A model generated the notes under the pieces. That model was not told the DNA's origin and searched no databases. It saw nothing but the letters and a program-made list of their open reading frames with translations. From Amycolatopsis rubida (GTDB taxonomy: Bacteria > Actinomycetota > Actinomycetes > Mycobacteriales > Pseudonocardiaceae), in NCBI RefSeq assembly GCF_900115345.1, contig NZ_FOWC01000008.1, forward strand, positions 310,001 through 374,000: DNA of 64,000 bases, written 5' to 3'. A program made the translations under genes and the position numbers. This document shows, one piece after another, positions 43,510 through 52,196 of this stretch. Numbering within the stretch: position 1 is the first letter of the stretch; every line of letters starts with the position of its first letter.

Positions 43510-46007
43510 GCGGAAAGGCGGACCCGGTGCAGAACCCGCAGTTCACTCTCCGGTTCGACGAAGCCGACCCGGAGGCGGTCGACCGCCTCGGCGGCAAGGG
43601 CGCCGGCTTGGCGCGCATGGCCCAGCAGGGGTTGCGCGTCCCGCCGGGGTTCATCGTCGCCACGGACGCCTGCCGGAACTACCTTGAGGAAGACAGCATG
43701 CCGGCCGGCCTGCTGGACGAGGTCTACGCGCGGCTGGCCGAGCTCGAGGCCGCGACCGGCAAGACATTCGGCGCCGGCCCGACGCCGCTGCTGCTCTCGG
43801 TGCGCTCCGGGGCTCCGGTGTCGATGCCGGGGATGATGGACACCATCCTCAACCTCGGCGTGTGCCGCGACGCTGCGATCGCCCTGGCCGCGGCGACGGG
43901 CGATGTCCGGTTCGTGGCGGATCTGGTCGCGCGGTTCCACTCCATGTACGGGGAGATCGTCCTCGGCGCGTTCGGCGACGACACGTCGCTGGACGATCTC
44001 GTCGCGATCGAGGCGGCTGACGACCCTGGCGCGGTTTTCGACCGGGTGTGGGCGGCCTGCTCCGAGCGTCTGCTGGACGAAACCGGCGAGCGGGTCCCCG
44101 AAGATCCGCGGGAGCAGCTGGCCGGCGCGGTGCGGGCGGTGTTCGGTTCGTGGAACAACAGCCGGGCTCGCACCTACCGCGAGTTCCACCGGATCCCGCA
44201 CGACATCGGCACGGCCGTCGTGGTCCAGTCGATGGTGTTCGGCACCATCAGCCAGGACTCGGGGTCGGGCGTGGTCTTCACCCGGGACCCGGCCACCGGC
44301 GAACCGGGTTTGTTCGGCGAGTACCTCGCCCACAGCCAGGGCGAGGACGTCGTCGCCGGAACGCGCACGCCTGATCCGGTCCGGGACGCGCTGCCGGCAC
44401 CGGTGTTCGAAGAGCTGGAGCGAACCTGCTCGGCACTGGAAGGACAGCTCGGCGACGTCCTCGACATCGAATTCACCGTAGAACGGTCGACGCTGTACTT
44501 CCTGCAGGTCCGCAGCGCCAAGCGCACGGCCGAGGCCGCGGTGCGGATCGCCGCCGACTTTCTCGCCGACGGCTCCGTCTCGCCCGCGAAGGTCCTTTCG
44601 CGCGTCACCTCCGAGCACGTCCGGCAGGTGCAGCGGCCGGGCTTCGACACCGACGAGGTGGAACGGGCTCGGGCCGGCGGGAGGCTGCTGACGACCGGCA
44701 CCGGTGCGTGCCCGGGCCAGATCAGCGGGAACCTCGTGCTCGATCCCGATCGAGCGAAGGCTGAGGCCGCGGCGGGCCGTGACGTCGTCCTCGCCCGCGC
44801 GGTGACCAGCCCGGCAGACCTGCACGGCATGATCGCCGCCCAGGGCATCGTGACCGCTACCGGCGGATCCACCAGTCACGCCGCCGTGGTCGCGCGGGCG
44901 TTGGGCAAGGTGTGCGTCGTGGGCGCCTCGGCGATGAAGATCGACTCGGCCGCCCGGACGGCCACCGTCGACGGACAGGTCCTGGCCGAGGGAGAGCCCG
45001 TTTCCCTCGACGGAGCCACCGGCGAGGTCTTCACCGGCGAGTTCACGCGCGGAACGCCCGCGGCGGCCAGTGGTGCCCTCGGCGCTCTGCTGGACGCCGC
45101 GAGCCGCCAGCTGACCGACGTCGCGGTCTTCGGCAAGGTAACGCTGCCCGGCGATGTCGAGACCGCGCTGTCGGCCGGCGCCCACGGACTGGTGACCGCC
45201 CTCGACGACGTCCTCGCCGCGACGGGCCACCTGGACGCGCTCGTCGAGGCGCTGATGCGGGACGGAGCAGCCGATGCCGACCGGTTCGGCTCGGTCGCCG
45301 ACATCGTCGCCGCGGAGTTCACGCCGCTGCTGCGCGAGGCCGGCCGCGTCGAAGTCGGCGTACGCGCCATCGACCTGGTCTCCGACGAGTCCCGCGAGCT
45401 GATGCGGCAAACGGCCCTGACCAGCCGATACCCGGCCCTCGCGGTGCCACTGGGCATTCCGGCGCTGGTCGAGGCCCAGCTCGCCGGGCTTCGGCGGGCC
45501 ATCCGCGACTCCGGGACGCCCGCGAAGGTCCACCTCGCGATCCGGCACGTCTCGGACCCGGCTGAAGTCGTCGCCCTGCACGAGATGAGTCCGCCGGACG
45601 AGAGCGGATTGCGCGTGGGGGCGTACCTCACCAGCCCGCGGGCGCTGGCGAACTTCGCCGGCATCGCCGCGGTGGGCGATCGGATCTGGCTGGAGCTGCG
45701 GGTGCTGCAGGCGGCGATGTTCGGCATCCCGGCCCGGCAGCTGCTCACGGCGGAGCCGCTGGACAGCTATGTCAAGCGCGGCATGCTGAGCACGGATCCG
45801 CGATCCGGGATCGACCCGTCGCTCGACACGGCGTTGACACCGCTCGCCGATCGCGGCAGCGGACTCGTGGGGGTCCGGCTGTCCGGAACGGTGTCGGAAT
45901 CGCTGGTCGCCGGGCTTTACGGCAAAGGTTTCCGGCGGTTCGCCGTGGACGCCGGCGAGACCCGGCCGGCGCTGCTGGCCCTGGCCAAGGCCGCGGCAGC
46001 CGGGTGA
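43506..46007 (+). CDS. Pyruvate phosphate dikinase-like enzyme, divergent acceptor domain
   Basis: An 833-residue dikinase. The ATP-grasp part is well conserved: RLGGKGAGLARMAQQGLRVP (residues about 28-46) and SVRSGAPVSMPGMMDTILNL (98-117). The swivelling domain has TATGGSTSHAAVVARALGKV with His458 as phosphate carrier. The C-terminal 330 residues keep a TIM-barrel-like pattern but lack the RTEHMF and CGEHGG signatures of true pyruvate/PEP barrels (the corresponding strand reads SAGAHGLVTALDDVLA). It therefore probably transfers phosphate from ATP to another acceptor. Its neighbours, a second stand-alone His domain and two unknown proteins, support a multi-component phosphotransferase. A hairpin terminator follows. 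Confidence 0.8.
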   Translation: MSGKADPVQNPQFTLRFDEADPEAVDRLGGKGAGLARMAQQGLRVPPGFIVATDACRNYLEEDSMPAGLLDEVYARLAELEAATGKTFGAGPTPLLLSVRSGAPVSMPGMMDTILNLGVCRDAAIALAAATGDVRFVADLVARFHSMYGEIVLGAFGDDTSLDDLVAIEAADDPGAVFDRVWAACSERLLDETGERVPEDPREQLAGAVRAVFGSWNNSRARTYREFHRIPHDIGTAVVVQSMVFGTISQDSGSGVVFTRDPATGEPGLFGEYLAHSQGEDVVAGTRTPDPVRDALPAPVFEELERTCSALEGQLGDVLDIEFTVERSTLYFLQVRSAKRTAEAAVRIAADFLADGSVSPAKVLSRVTSEHVRQVQRPGFDTDEVERARAGGRLLTTGTGACPGQISGNLVLDPDRAKAEAAAGRDVVLARAVTSPADLHGMIAAQGIVTATGGSTSHAAVVARALGKVCVVGASAMKIDSAARTATVDGQVLAEGEPVSLDGATGEVFTGEFTRGTPAAASGALGALLDAASRQLTDVAVFGKVTLPGDVETALSAGAHGLVTALDDVLAATGHLDALVEALMRDGAADADRFGSVADIVAAEFTPLLREAGRVEVGVRAIDLVSDESRELMRQTALTSRYPALAVPLGIPALVEAQLAGLRRAIRDSGTPAKVHLAIRHVSDPAEVVALHEMSPPDESGLRVGAYLTSPRALANFAGIAAVGDRIWLELRVLQAAMFGIPARQLLTAEPLDSYVKRGMLSTDPRSGIDPSLDTALTPLADRGSGLVGVRLSGTVSESLVAGLYGKGFRRFAVDAGETRPALLALAKAAAAG

Positions 46008-46025
46008 GGGCGGACCGAACCCCGG

Positions 46026-46060
46026 GGCCGATCACCCCAGCGCTGTGCGGGTGATCGGCC
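46026..46060. terminator. Hairpin terminator between convergent operons
   Basis: GGCCGATCACCC and GGGTGATCGGCC form a perfect 12-bp stem with an 11-base loop, 18 bases after the dikinase stop. It is placed to end the dikinase transcript and, read the other way, the convergent phosphatase operon. No U-run is present, as is usual in this GC range. Confidence 0.6.
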
Positions 46061-46425
46061 CGGCCGCGGTGAGGTTCTGGGCGTACTGCCGCCGAGGATT
46101 CCGCCTGTCTCTTGCGCCGGTAGGGTGAAGCGCGTCGGGGAAACAGCCATCGCGGCCGCGGAGGAGCCGGTGCATCGCCGCTCGAAGACGGACCCTGCGA
46201 AGTCGCCAGCCCGCCGGCATCGATTGAGGTGTCGTGTTCGGCCGAGTGCGGATTGACCGCGCGGAGTGGCGGGTGATCCGGCCTGGCCGCCCTCGAAGCG
46301 GCGGTCGGGCCGGCCCGGGTCGAGGGCGCGGGACGGCCTGAGCGGTGACGACGAAGCCGGGAGTCTCGCTCGGCCGGAGCACTTCTGGCCGGCTGGACGG
46401 GGCGCTGAACCCGCCCGGGGCGCGA
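46061..46425. other. Gap between convergent operons
   Basis: About 365 bases between the hairpin and the 3' end of the tyrosine-phosphatase-like gene. No supportable gene, repeat or RNA feature was seen. Confidence 0.4.
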
Positions 46426-47166
46426 TCAGGGTGCGGCGGTCTGCAGCAGGCCGGCCTTGAGGCGATCGATCACTGCGTCCGGGACGCCGCGGGTGCGTGC
46501 CCACCCCTTGGCGCCGTTGAACTGCTTGTCGAGGTGGTCGAGGAACGCCTGGATGGTGTTCTCGTCGGTCTGGTAGAGCTGGGGCGGCACCGCGGCCATG
46601 TGGTCGCGGTAGTAGGGCCATCGCCGGAACCGCTCGACGATGCGCGGCATGTTCTGCTGCGTCGTGAGGTAGTCGCGGACGATCTCCTCGCGCTGAACGC
46701 CGAGCAGCGACAGCACGAGGGCCGTGACGACACCGGTCCGGTCTTTGCCTGCCGCGCAGTGGAACACCGCGGGCCGGCCCGCCAGCGCGGCGAGGAACCG
46801 CACCACGTTCGTCAGCATCGCGCCGGAGGCCGTCAACGTCTGCAGGTAGAACTGAAGCGTCTGCTCCGCGGGGTCCAGGTCGGTCACCGGCGCGTCGCGC
46901 AGCGGGGCGTTGAGGTAGCAGACCGCCGCGCGGGCGAGGAGCCCGCGGCCCTGTTCGACGGCTTCGGCTCCGCCGCGCAAATCGACGATCAGCTCGACGC
47001 CGAGCACGTCGACCAGGTTGGCGGCGTCCTGCTCGGTCAGCGCCTGAAGGGTGTCGCTGCGAAACAGCGCACCGGCGCGGACTTTGTGTCCATCGCCGGT
47101 GCGCAGTCCGCCGAGATCGCGGAAGTTGTACGCGCCGGTCAAGCCGGGGGAGAGATCGAACGGCAT
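46426..47166 (-). CDS. Tyrosine-protein-phosphatase-like hydrolase
   Basis: A 246-residue protein of the bacterial tyrosine/dual-specificity phosphatase family (Y_phosphatase3 type). The catalytic P-loop is VFHCAAGKDRTGVV with nucleophile Cys137 and the phosphate-binding Arg143. The N-terminal NFRDLGGLRTGDGHKVRAGA and GVELIVDLRG are typical of MptpB-like members. These enzymes also act on phosphoinositides and other small phosphate esters. ATG at 47166 starts one base after the HAD gene stop. With the HAD phosphatase upstream, it could act on the product of the dikinase system. Confidence 0.85.
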   Translation of the reverse strand: MPFDLSPGLTGAYNFRDLGGLRTGDGHKVRAGALFRSDTLQALTEQDAANLVDVLGVELIVDLRGGAEAVEQGRGLLARAAVCYLNAPLRDAPVTDLDPAEQTLQFYLQTLTASGAMLTNVVRFLAALAGRPAVFHCAAGKDRTGVVTALVLSLLGVQREEIVRDYLTTQQNMPRIVERFRRWPYYRDHMAAVPPQLYQTDENTIQAFLDHLDKQFNGAKGWARTRGVPDAVIDRLKAGLLQTAAP

Positions 47167-47167
47167 G

Positions 47168-48103
47168 TCAAGCCCCTTCGCAGACTCGAACGATCGCAGC
47201 CAGAAGCTCGTCCGGCACCGCCGAGCTGATCGGGGCTGGAGCGGCGAGGGAAGCGACCGCCGTGCGACGACGCTGCCGGCGCGCCGGCACCGACGGCTGC
47301 GTCTGGTCCTTGCCGTCACAGCCGCACCCGCAACCTCCTGGCCGAGCTGGTGCTGCGGTTGTCGCGGGCAGCGCGCACGCGCCGACCGGCCCCGCCGCGG
47401 CGGCATCGCCGAGAAGGTGGGCGGAAAGCTCCTGTGGCCACAGCGCGACGAACTCGGCGCCCGCGGCGGTCAGTTCCTCGACACCGTGCATGCCCCAGGC
47501 GACTCCGACCGCGCGGATGCCCGCGGCCAGCGCGTCGCGTACGTCGCCCGCCGTATCGGTCACCAGCACAGTGGCGGCGGGGTCCGGGGGGAGCACCTTT
47601 CCGGTCTCGTCGTAGTCGGCCGAACACCGCCGGCCGAACCCGCTGCCCGCGTCGGCGAGGAAGGACGTGATCGCTGTGCGTTTGTCCGGGGCGACGTCGC
47701 CGCCGAAGACGTGAGCGAAGCAGTACGCCAGGCCGTTGTCGGTCAGCACGCGCCGGAGCACCTGCATGGCGTTCGACGACATCACCGCCAGCGTGCAGTG
47801 CCCGGCCAAGGTGCGCACGACGTCGGACACGCCCGGAACCAGCGGCGGAGCATAGTCCTCGCGCAGCAGGGCCAGGAACGCGTCGGTGACTGCCGCGGCG
47901 TGTGCCTGATTGCGGCAGATCCGGCGGATCGACTCGAACACATTGCCCTGGAACAGTTCGTAGTACCGCTGCGGACTGTCGACGCCGAGGTCGAACCGGT
48001 CGTTGATCCGGGAGAAGATCTCCCAGGACGCGGTTCTCGTCTGGACCAGCGTGCCGTCGAGGTCGAAGAGCACCGCCCGTACCGGGCGTGTCGGGGCTGC
48101 CAT
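47168..48103 (-). CDS. HAD phosphatase with Cys motif and candidate encapsulation tail
   Basis: A 311-residue HAD hydrolase. Motif I is AVLFDLDGTLVQTRT, motif II LAVMSSNA, motif III the lysine of GGDVAPDKRTAI and motif IV VLVTDTAGDVRDALAAG, as in phosphoglycolate-phosphatase-like enzymes. After the usual end at about residue 235 there is an unusual extension: a CGCGCD cluster (Cys258, 260, 262), a basic linker, and a final amphipathic stretch SAVPDELLAAIVRVCEGA. A linker plus short C-terminal helix is the layout of encapsulation peptides that target cargo into microcompartments, and shell genes lie just beyond the next gene. Targeting is inferred, not shown. Confidence 0.8.
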   Translation of the reverse strand: MAAPTRPVRAVLFDLDGTLVQTRTASWEIFSRINDRFDLGVDSPQRYYELFQGNVFESIRRICRNQAHAAAVTDAFLALLREDYAPPLVPGVSDVVRTLAGHCTLAVMSSNAMQVLRRVLTDNGLAYCFAHVFGGDVAPDKRTAITSFLADAGSGFGRRCSADYDETGKVLPPDPAATVLVTDTAGDVRDALAAGIRAVGVAWGMHGVEELTAAGAEFVALWPQELSAHLLGDAAAAGPVGACALPATTAAPARPGGCGCGCDGKDQTQPSVPARRQRRRTAVASLAAPAPISSAVPDELLAAIVRVCEGA

Positions 48104-48105
48104 GA

Positions 48106-49092
48106 TCAGGCCTTGTTGTAGGCGGCGCCGAGTTCGCCGAGGCCGATGAAGTCCATGATCTCGCCGTACCCGGTCGCTCCGTCGCAGGTCCAGCGGTGCA
48201 GGCTGTTGTGCCCGACGGTGCCCGGCCACGCCTGCCACGGGAACGTCGTCAGCGCTGAGCCGCGCAGTTCGAAGGTCTCGTCCCGGGAGTCGGTGACGCG
48301 CAGCTCGACGCGTTCGGGATAGAACCCGGAGCGCCACGTCGTCCCCTCGCCGGCCTTGAGGCCGTGGACCTCGCCGTGGTCGAGCACGTAGCCGTGGGTC
48401 AGCTGCAGCGGTCCGGGTGCGTCCGGGCCGGTGCCGGTGGTGAAGTCGAACAGCGCGTGCACGGCGAACTCGGGGGAGAAGTGCGCGTGCAGCCAGCTCA
48501 GCCGGGAGGTCTGCCGCTCGGCGCGGACGCCCCAGCTGTGGTCCATCGTGGACACGCAGTCGATGGGCAGCCGGTCGCCGCGCAGCGAGATCTCCCCTTC
48601 GACGCGGCCGGTGAGGTCGAAGTGCCCGGCGTAGGCGTGGCCCCAGGTGAGGTCCATGTCGCGGCCGGCGGCGAGCGGGTCCTGGCCGGGGTCGTTGATG
48701 TCGTAGGGCTCCATCAGCGCGGAGAACCGGAAGCGCAGGTCGAGCTGGGCGGCCGGGTCGGTGTAGGCGACGTCCCAGATCTGGTTGGGCTCGACGCAGT
48801 CGACGGTCAGGCCGTTGGCCAGCTCGTAGTGCAGCAGGTTGCCCGGTTTGGGCAGGGCCAGGTGCTCCCATGCGTCCCAGTAGTCGGCGGACCACGGCGT
48901 CGTCACGCGCTTGCTGTTGACCGACACTGTCGAACCGGCGACGCCGAGGGGCTCGCGGAAGAGGCCGTAGACGCCGATGTTCACCGGCGTCGCGGTGTCC
49001 TGGCCGGCGTAGAGGCCGAAGTAGTTGGTTTCGGCCCACAACGGGTCTTCGCTGGTCGGCGGGTGGAACTGTGCGTCTTCGGGACGGATCAC
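48106..49092 (-). CDS. DUF7065/DUF7064-type (CrtC-like lipocalin fold) protein
   Basis: A 328-residue soluble protein. The start FHPPTSEDPLWAETNYFGLY and the later VSTMDHSWGVRAERQTSRLS resemble the DUF7065/DUF7064 pair common in mycobacteria and relatives, a two-barrel fold related to hydroxyneurosporene synthase (CrtC)/AttH proteins. Some fold relatives add water across double bonds of terpenoids, others bind hydrophobic ligands; the role here is unknown. GTG at 49092 has CAGGAGGG upstream. It is first in an operon with two phosphatase genes and diverges from the microcompartment operon with a 222-base promoter region between. Confidence 0.7.
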   Translation of the reverse strand: MIRPEDAQFHPPTSEDPLWAETNYFGLYAGQDTATPVNIGVYGLFREPLGVAGSTVSVNSKRVTTPWSADYWDAWEHLALPKPGNLLHYELANGLTVDCVEPNQIWDVAYTDPAAQLDLRFRFSALMEPYDINDPGQDPLAAGRDMDLTWGHAYAGHFDLTGRVEGEISLRGDRLPIDCVSTMDHSWGVRAERQTSRLSWLHAHFSPEFAVHALFDFTTGTGPDAPGPLQLTHGYVLDHGEVHGLKAGEGTTWRSGFYPERVELRVTDSRDETFELRGSALTTFPWQAWPGTVGHNSLHRWTCDGATGYGEIMDFIGLGELGAAYNKA

Positions 49093-49314
49093 CGGTGAAC
49101 CCTCCTGGCCCTGGTGGTGCGGACAGTCGTGCCGAGCATCAAGAGCACCATCCCGTGCGGAACGCTCCCGGGCCAGGGAATGCGGAGACAGCGGGCCCCG
49201 GTGATGTTGTCCCGCGGGGATAGGGCCGCGACCACACTCTCGCTCTTACTGTCCTGGCTCACAGGCGGAGCGTTCACGTCGCGCCGCGATCCGCGCCAAC
49301 GGAGGTGACCGGGC

Positions 49315-49608
49315 ATGCAGCTCGCGACAGTGCTTGGTCAGGTCGTGGCGACCGTGAAGGAACCGAAGCTCGGCCTCTTCACGCTGCTGCTGGTGCAGGA
49401 CGCTGTGGATGCCGATGTCACACAACCGGGCGGCGCGGTGTACGTGGCGGTCGACCAATCGGGTGCGGGAACCGGCGAGGTCGTGCTCGTCGCGCGTGGG
49501 GGCGCGGCCAGAGCCGCCGTCGGTCCCGACGTGCCCACGGACCGGGCAGTGGTGGCGATCGTCGACTCGGTCGTCCGCGCGGGAGAAGTCACGTACCAGA
49601 AGGCGTGA
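49315..49608 (+). CDS. BMC pentamer shell protein (EutN/CcmL family)
   Basis: A 97-residue BMC-P protein that would close the vertices of the polyhedral shell. The start [19 protein letters not shown] and the end [19 protein letters not shown] match the EutN/CcmL beta-barrel, with [20 protein letters not shown] as the central turn. ATG at 49315 follows GGAGGTGACC. It is the first gene of the shell operon and should be made in low copy relative to hexamers. Confidence 0.9.
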   Translation: MQLATVLGQVVATVKEPKLGLFTLLLVQDAVDADVTQPGGAVYVAVDQSGAGTGEVVLVARGGAARAAVGPDVPTDRAVVAIVDSVVRAGEVTYQKA

Positions 49609-49640
49609 CCGGAGCGAACACGGAAATCCAGGAGGAACGG

Positions 49641-49967
49641 ATGGCTACAACGACGGCCGCCGGCGGCGGCGCGCCCGCGCTGCGCGGGGCGCTCGGCTTG
49701 ATCGAAACCAAGGGCTTGGTCGGGGCGATCGAAGCCGCCGACGCGATGGTCAAGGCGGCCAACGTGCAGATTCTCGGCCACCGCGAAATCGGCGGCGGCC
49801 TGGTCACCGTGATGGTGCGCGGGGACGTCGGTGCGGTGAAGGCCGCCACCGACGCCGGCGCGGTCGCCGCGGGCAAGGCAGGCGAGGTCGTCTCGGTGCA
49901 CGTGATCCCGCGTCCGCACGACGAGACCGAAGGGATCCTCGCGATCCTGACCCGCCCCAAGAGCTGA
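49641..49967 (+). CDS. BMC hexamer shell protein
   Basis: A 108-residue BMC-H protein (PduA/EutM-type) that tiles the shell facets. After a 14-residue flexible start it reads [20 protein letters not shown], with [20 protein letters not shown] and [14 protein letters not shown], the canonical BMC fold. It is strongly similar to the second hexamer gene at the far end of the locus. ATG at 49641 follows GGAGGAACGG. Confidence 0.93.
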   Translation: MATTTAAGGGAPALRGALGLIETKGLVGAIEAADAMVKAANVQILGHREIGGGLVTVMVRGDVGAVKAATDAGAVAAGKAGEVVSVHVIPRPHDETEGILAILTRPKS

Positions 49968-49980
49968 GAGGGGTCCGCCC

Positions 49981-51369
49981 ATGACCGCCTCACTGGACGC
50001 CGACCTGGCCGGTCTGGCCGATGTCCGGGCCAAGGCCCGGGCCGCGCGACGCGCGTTCGACCAGCTTGAGGGCACCGACCAGGAGACCCTCGACCGTTAC
50101 GTGCGGGCGATGGCGCTGGCCGGTACCGCAGCGGCCGAGGAACTGGCCAGGCTGGCTGTGGACGAGACCGGCTACGGGGTCTACGAGCACAAGATCTACA
50201 AGAACCGGTACAACACCGGATTCGTCGCCAAGTGGATGCTCGAGCGCCGCGCGGTCGGCGTGCTCTGGGTCGACGAGCCGTCGCGGGTGACCGCGGTCGG
50301 CGTGCCGATGGGGGTGATCGCCGGCATCATCCCGGTCACCAATCCCACCTCCACGGCGCTGTTCAAGAGCTTGGCCGCGGTCAAGTCCGGCAACGCGATC
50401 GTGCAAGCCCCGCACCCCCGCGCGGCCAAGTGCACGCTGCGTGCGGCCGAGATCATGGCCGAGGCCGCGGTCGCGGCCGGTGCTCCGGACGGGCTCGTCT
50501 CGTGTCTGGAGAACCCCACTCTCCCGGCCACCGCCGAGCTCATGAGCCGGCCGGAGATCGCTCTCGTGATGGCCACCGGCGGGCCTGGCATGGTCCGCGC
50601 GGCCTACTCCAGCGGAAAGCCGACCATCGCCGTCGGAGCGGGCAACGTGCCGGCCTATGTCGGAGCGAGCGCGGCCGACGTCGGCGAGGCCGCCGAAATG
50701 ATCATCACGTCGAAGTCGTTCGACAACGGCACCGCGTGCGTGGCCGAGCAGTCGGTGGTGGTCGTCGAGGCCGTGGCGCCGGAGTTTTCCCGGGAGTTCC
50801 AGTCCCGGGGAGCGGTGTTCCTGGACGCCGGGCAGCAAGACGCGCTCGCTCGCGTCCTGTTCGACGAGCGCGGCGGGCTGCGGCCCGCCGCGGTCGGGCA
50901 GACCGCCGCCCGGCTCGCCGAGCTGGCCGGCTTCGGTGTGCCGGCCGGGACCCGGGTGCTGGCCGCACAGCTCGACAAGGTCGGCGAGGACGTTCTGCTC
51001 TCCCGCGAGATCCTGGGGCCGGTGCTGTCGGTCTACCGGGTCCGGGACGCCGCGGAGGGACGGCGGCGCTGCCGGGAGATCCTCGCGCTCGGCGGCGAAG
51101 GCCACACGTGCGCCGTCCACGCGCAAGATCCGGCCGAGATCGCGCCGTTCGGGACGCTGCCCGCGGGCCGGATCGTGATCAACACCCCGGCGTTGTTCGG
51201 CGGGATGGGCTACTCCACCGACGTCGACCCGTCCTTCCAGCTGGGCACCGGCACATGGAGCGGTTCGATCTGCTCGGACAACGTCACCCCGCTGCACCTG
51301 ATCAACATCAAGCGGATCGCCCACGAGGTGCGCCCCTGGCGGACCGTGTACGACCCGGTGGAGCTGTGA
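49981..51369 (+). CDS. CoA-acylating aldehyde dehydrogenase of the microcompartment
   Basis: A 462-residue aldehyde dehydrogenase of the EutE/PduP/SauS class, oxidising an aldehyde with NAD+ and CoA to acyl-CoA. Key elements: GVIAGIIPVTNPTSTALFKS (cofactor-site loop), VMATGGPGMVRAAYSSGKPT, the nucleophile cysteine in NGTACVAEQSVVVV, and the C-terminal SICSDNVTPLHLINIKRIAH typical of microcompartment enzymes. No terminal encapsulation helix is evident. RBS GAGAGGGGTC upstream; its stop overlaps the next start (TGATG). It is the central catabolic enzyme inside the predicted shell; the aldehyde is not known. Confidence 0.88.
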   Translation: MTASLDADLAGLADVRAKARAARRAFDQLEGTDQETLDRYVRAMALAGTAAAEELARLAVDETGYGVYEHKIYKNRYNTGFVAKWMLERRAVGVLWVDEPSRVTAVGVPMGVIAGIIPVTNPTSTALFKSLAAVKSGNAIVQAPHPRAAKCTLRAAEIMAEAAVAAGAPDGLVSCLENPTLPATAELMSRPEIALVMATGGPGMVRAAYSSGKPTIAVGAGNVPAYVGASAADVGEAAEMIITSKSFDNGTACVAEQSVVVVEAVAPEFSREFQSRGAVFLDAGQQDALARVLFDERGGLRPAAVGQTAARLAELAGFGVPAGTRVLAAQLDKVGEDVLLSREILGPVLSVYRVRDAAEGRRRCREILALGGEGHTCAVHAQDPAEIAPFGTLPAGRIVINTPALFGGMGYSTDVDPSFQLGTGTWSGSICSDNVTPLHLINIKRIAHEVRPWRTVYDPVEL

Positions 51370-52196
51370 TGCCGGCGGTCGCCAACACCTCGGGCTCTGT
51401 GGTCGAGCTGCTGCGGGCGGGCGCGCGGTGTGCTGCCCGGCCGCCCGCGGAGGTCTCGGCGGACACCCTGCGGGTCGGTGTCGACCTCGGCACGGCGAGT
51501 TGCGTGCTCGTCGTGCTCGACGGCGACGACCAGCCGGTCTGGGTGGACAGCTACCCCTCCGGCGCGCTGCGCGACGGTGTCGTGGTCGATTTCGCCCGTG
51601 CCGCGGAGACGGTCCGGCGGTTGAAGGGCCGTGCCGAGGGAGTCCTCGGCACGGCGCTGACCTCGACCGCGACCGCGTACCCGCCGTGCATCCCCGAGAA
51701 GGACGCGAAGGCCTGCACCTACGTCTGCGAGGCCGCCGGATTCGAGGACGCGGTACTGGTGGACGAGGTCACGGCCGCCCAGCGGACCCTTGAGGTGTCC
51801 GACGGGGTGGTCGTCGACGTCGGCGGCGGATCGACCGGGACCGGGGTGTTCCGCGGCGGCGAGCTGGTCGCGCTCGACGACCGGGCCGGCGGCGGTCACC
51901 ACCTCGACCTGATGCTCGCCGGCGCCCTGGCGGTCAGCGTCGAGGACGCCGAAGCGTACAAGCGGGAAAACCCGGAAAAGGCGCTGCCGATCCTCGTGCC
52001 CGGCCTGCAGCGGATCGCCGAATCGGTGCGGGCGATGACCGCAGGCGCCGAGGAACTCCCGCTGTACCTGGCGGGTGGCGCCCTGATGATCGCCGGCGCG
52101 GGAGACGTGCTGGCCAAGTACCTGGAAAGGCCGGTCATGACCTATCCGCACGCCCTGCTCATCACCCCGCTCGGGATCGCGAGGTCGGCGGCATGA
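51369..52196 (+). CDS. EutJ-like actin-fold ATPase
   Basis: A 275-residue protein of the EutJ family, an actin/Hsp70-fold chaperone-like protein found in microcompartment operons. The phosphate-1 loop is VGVDLGTASCVLVVLDGDDQ, phosphate-2 VVVDVGGGSTGTGVFRGGEL, and the adenosine region LYLAGGALMIAGAGDVLAKY. The N-terminal 30 residues precede the fold. It probably assists assembly or reactivation of the encapsulated enzymes. It overlaps the previous stop by one base and the next start by four. Confidence 0.85.
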   Translation: MPAVANTSGSVVELLRAGARCAARPPAEVSADTLRVGVDLGTASCVLVVLDGDDQPVWVDSYPSGALRDGVVVDFARAAETVRRLKGRAEGVLGTALTSTATAYPPCIPEKDAKACTYVCEAAGFEDAVLVDEVTAAQRTLEVSDGVVVDVGGGSTGTGVFRGGELVALDDRAGGGHHLDLMLAGALAVSVEDAEAYKRENPEKALPILVPGLQRIAESVRAMTAGAEELPLYLAGGALMIAGAGDVLAKYLERPVMTYPHALLITPLGIARSAA

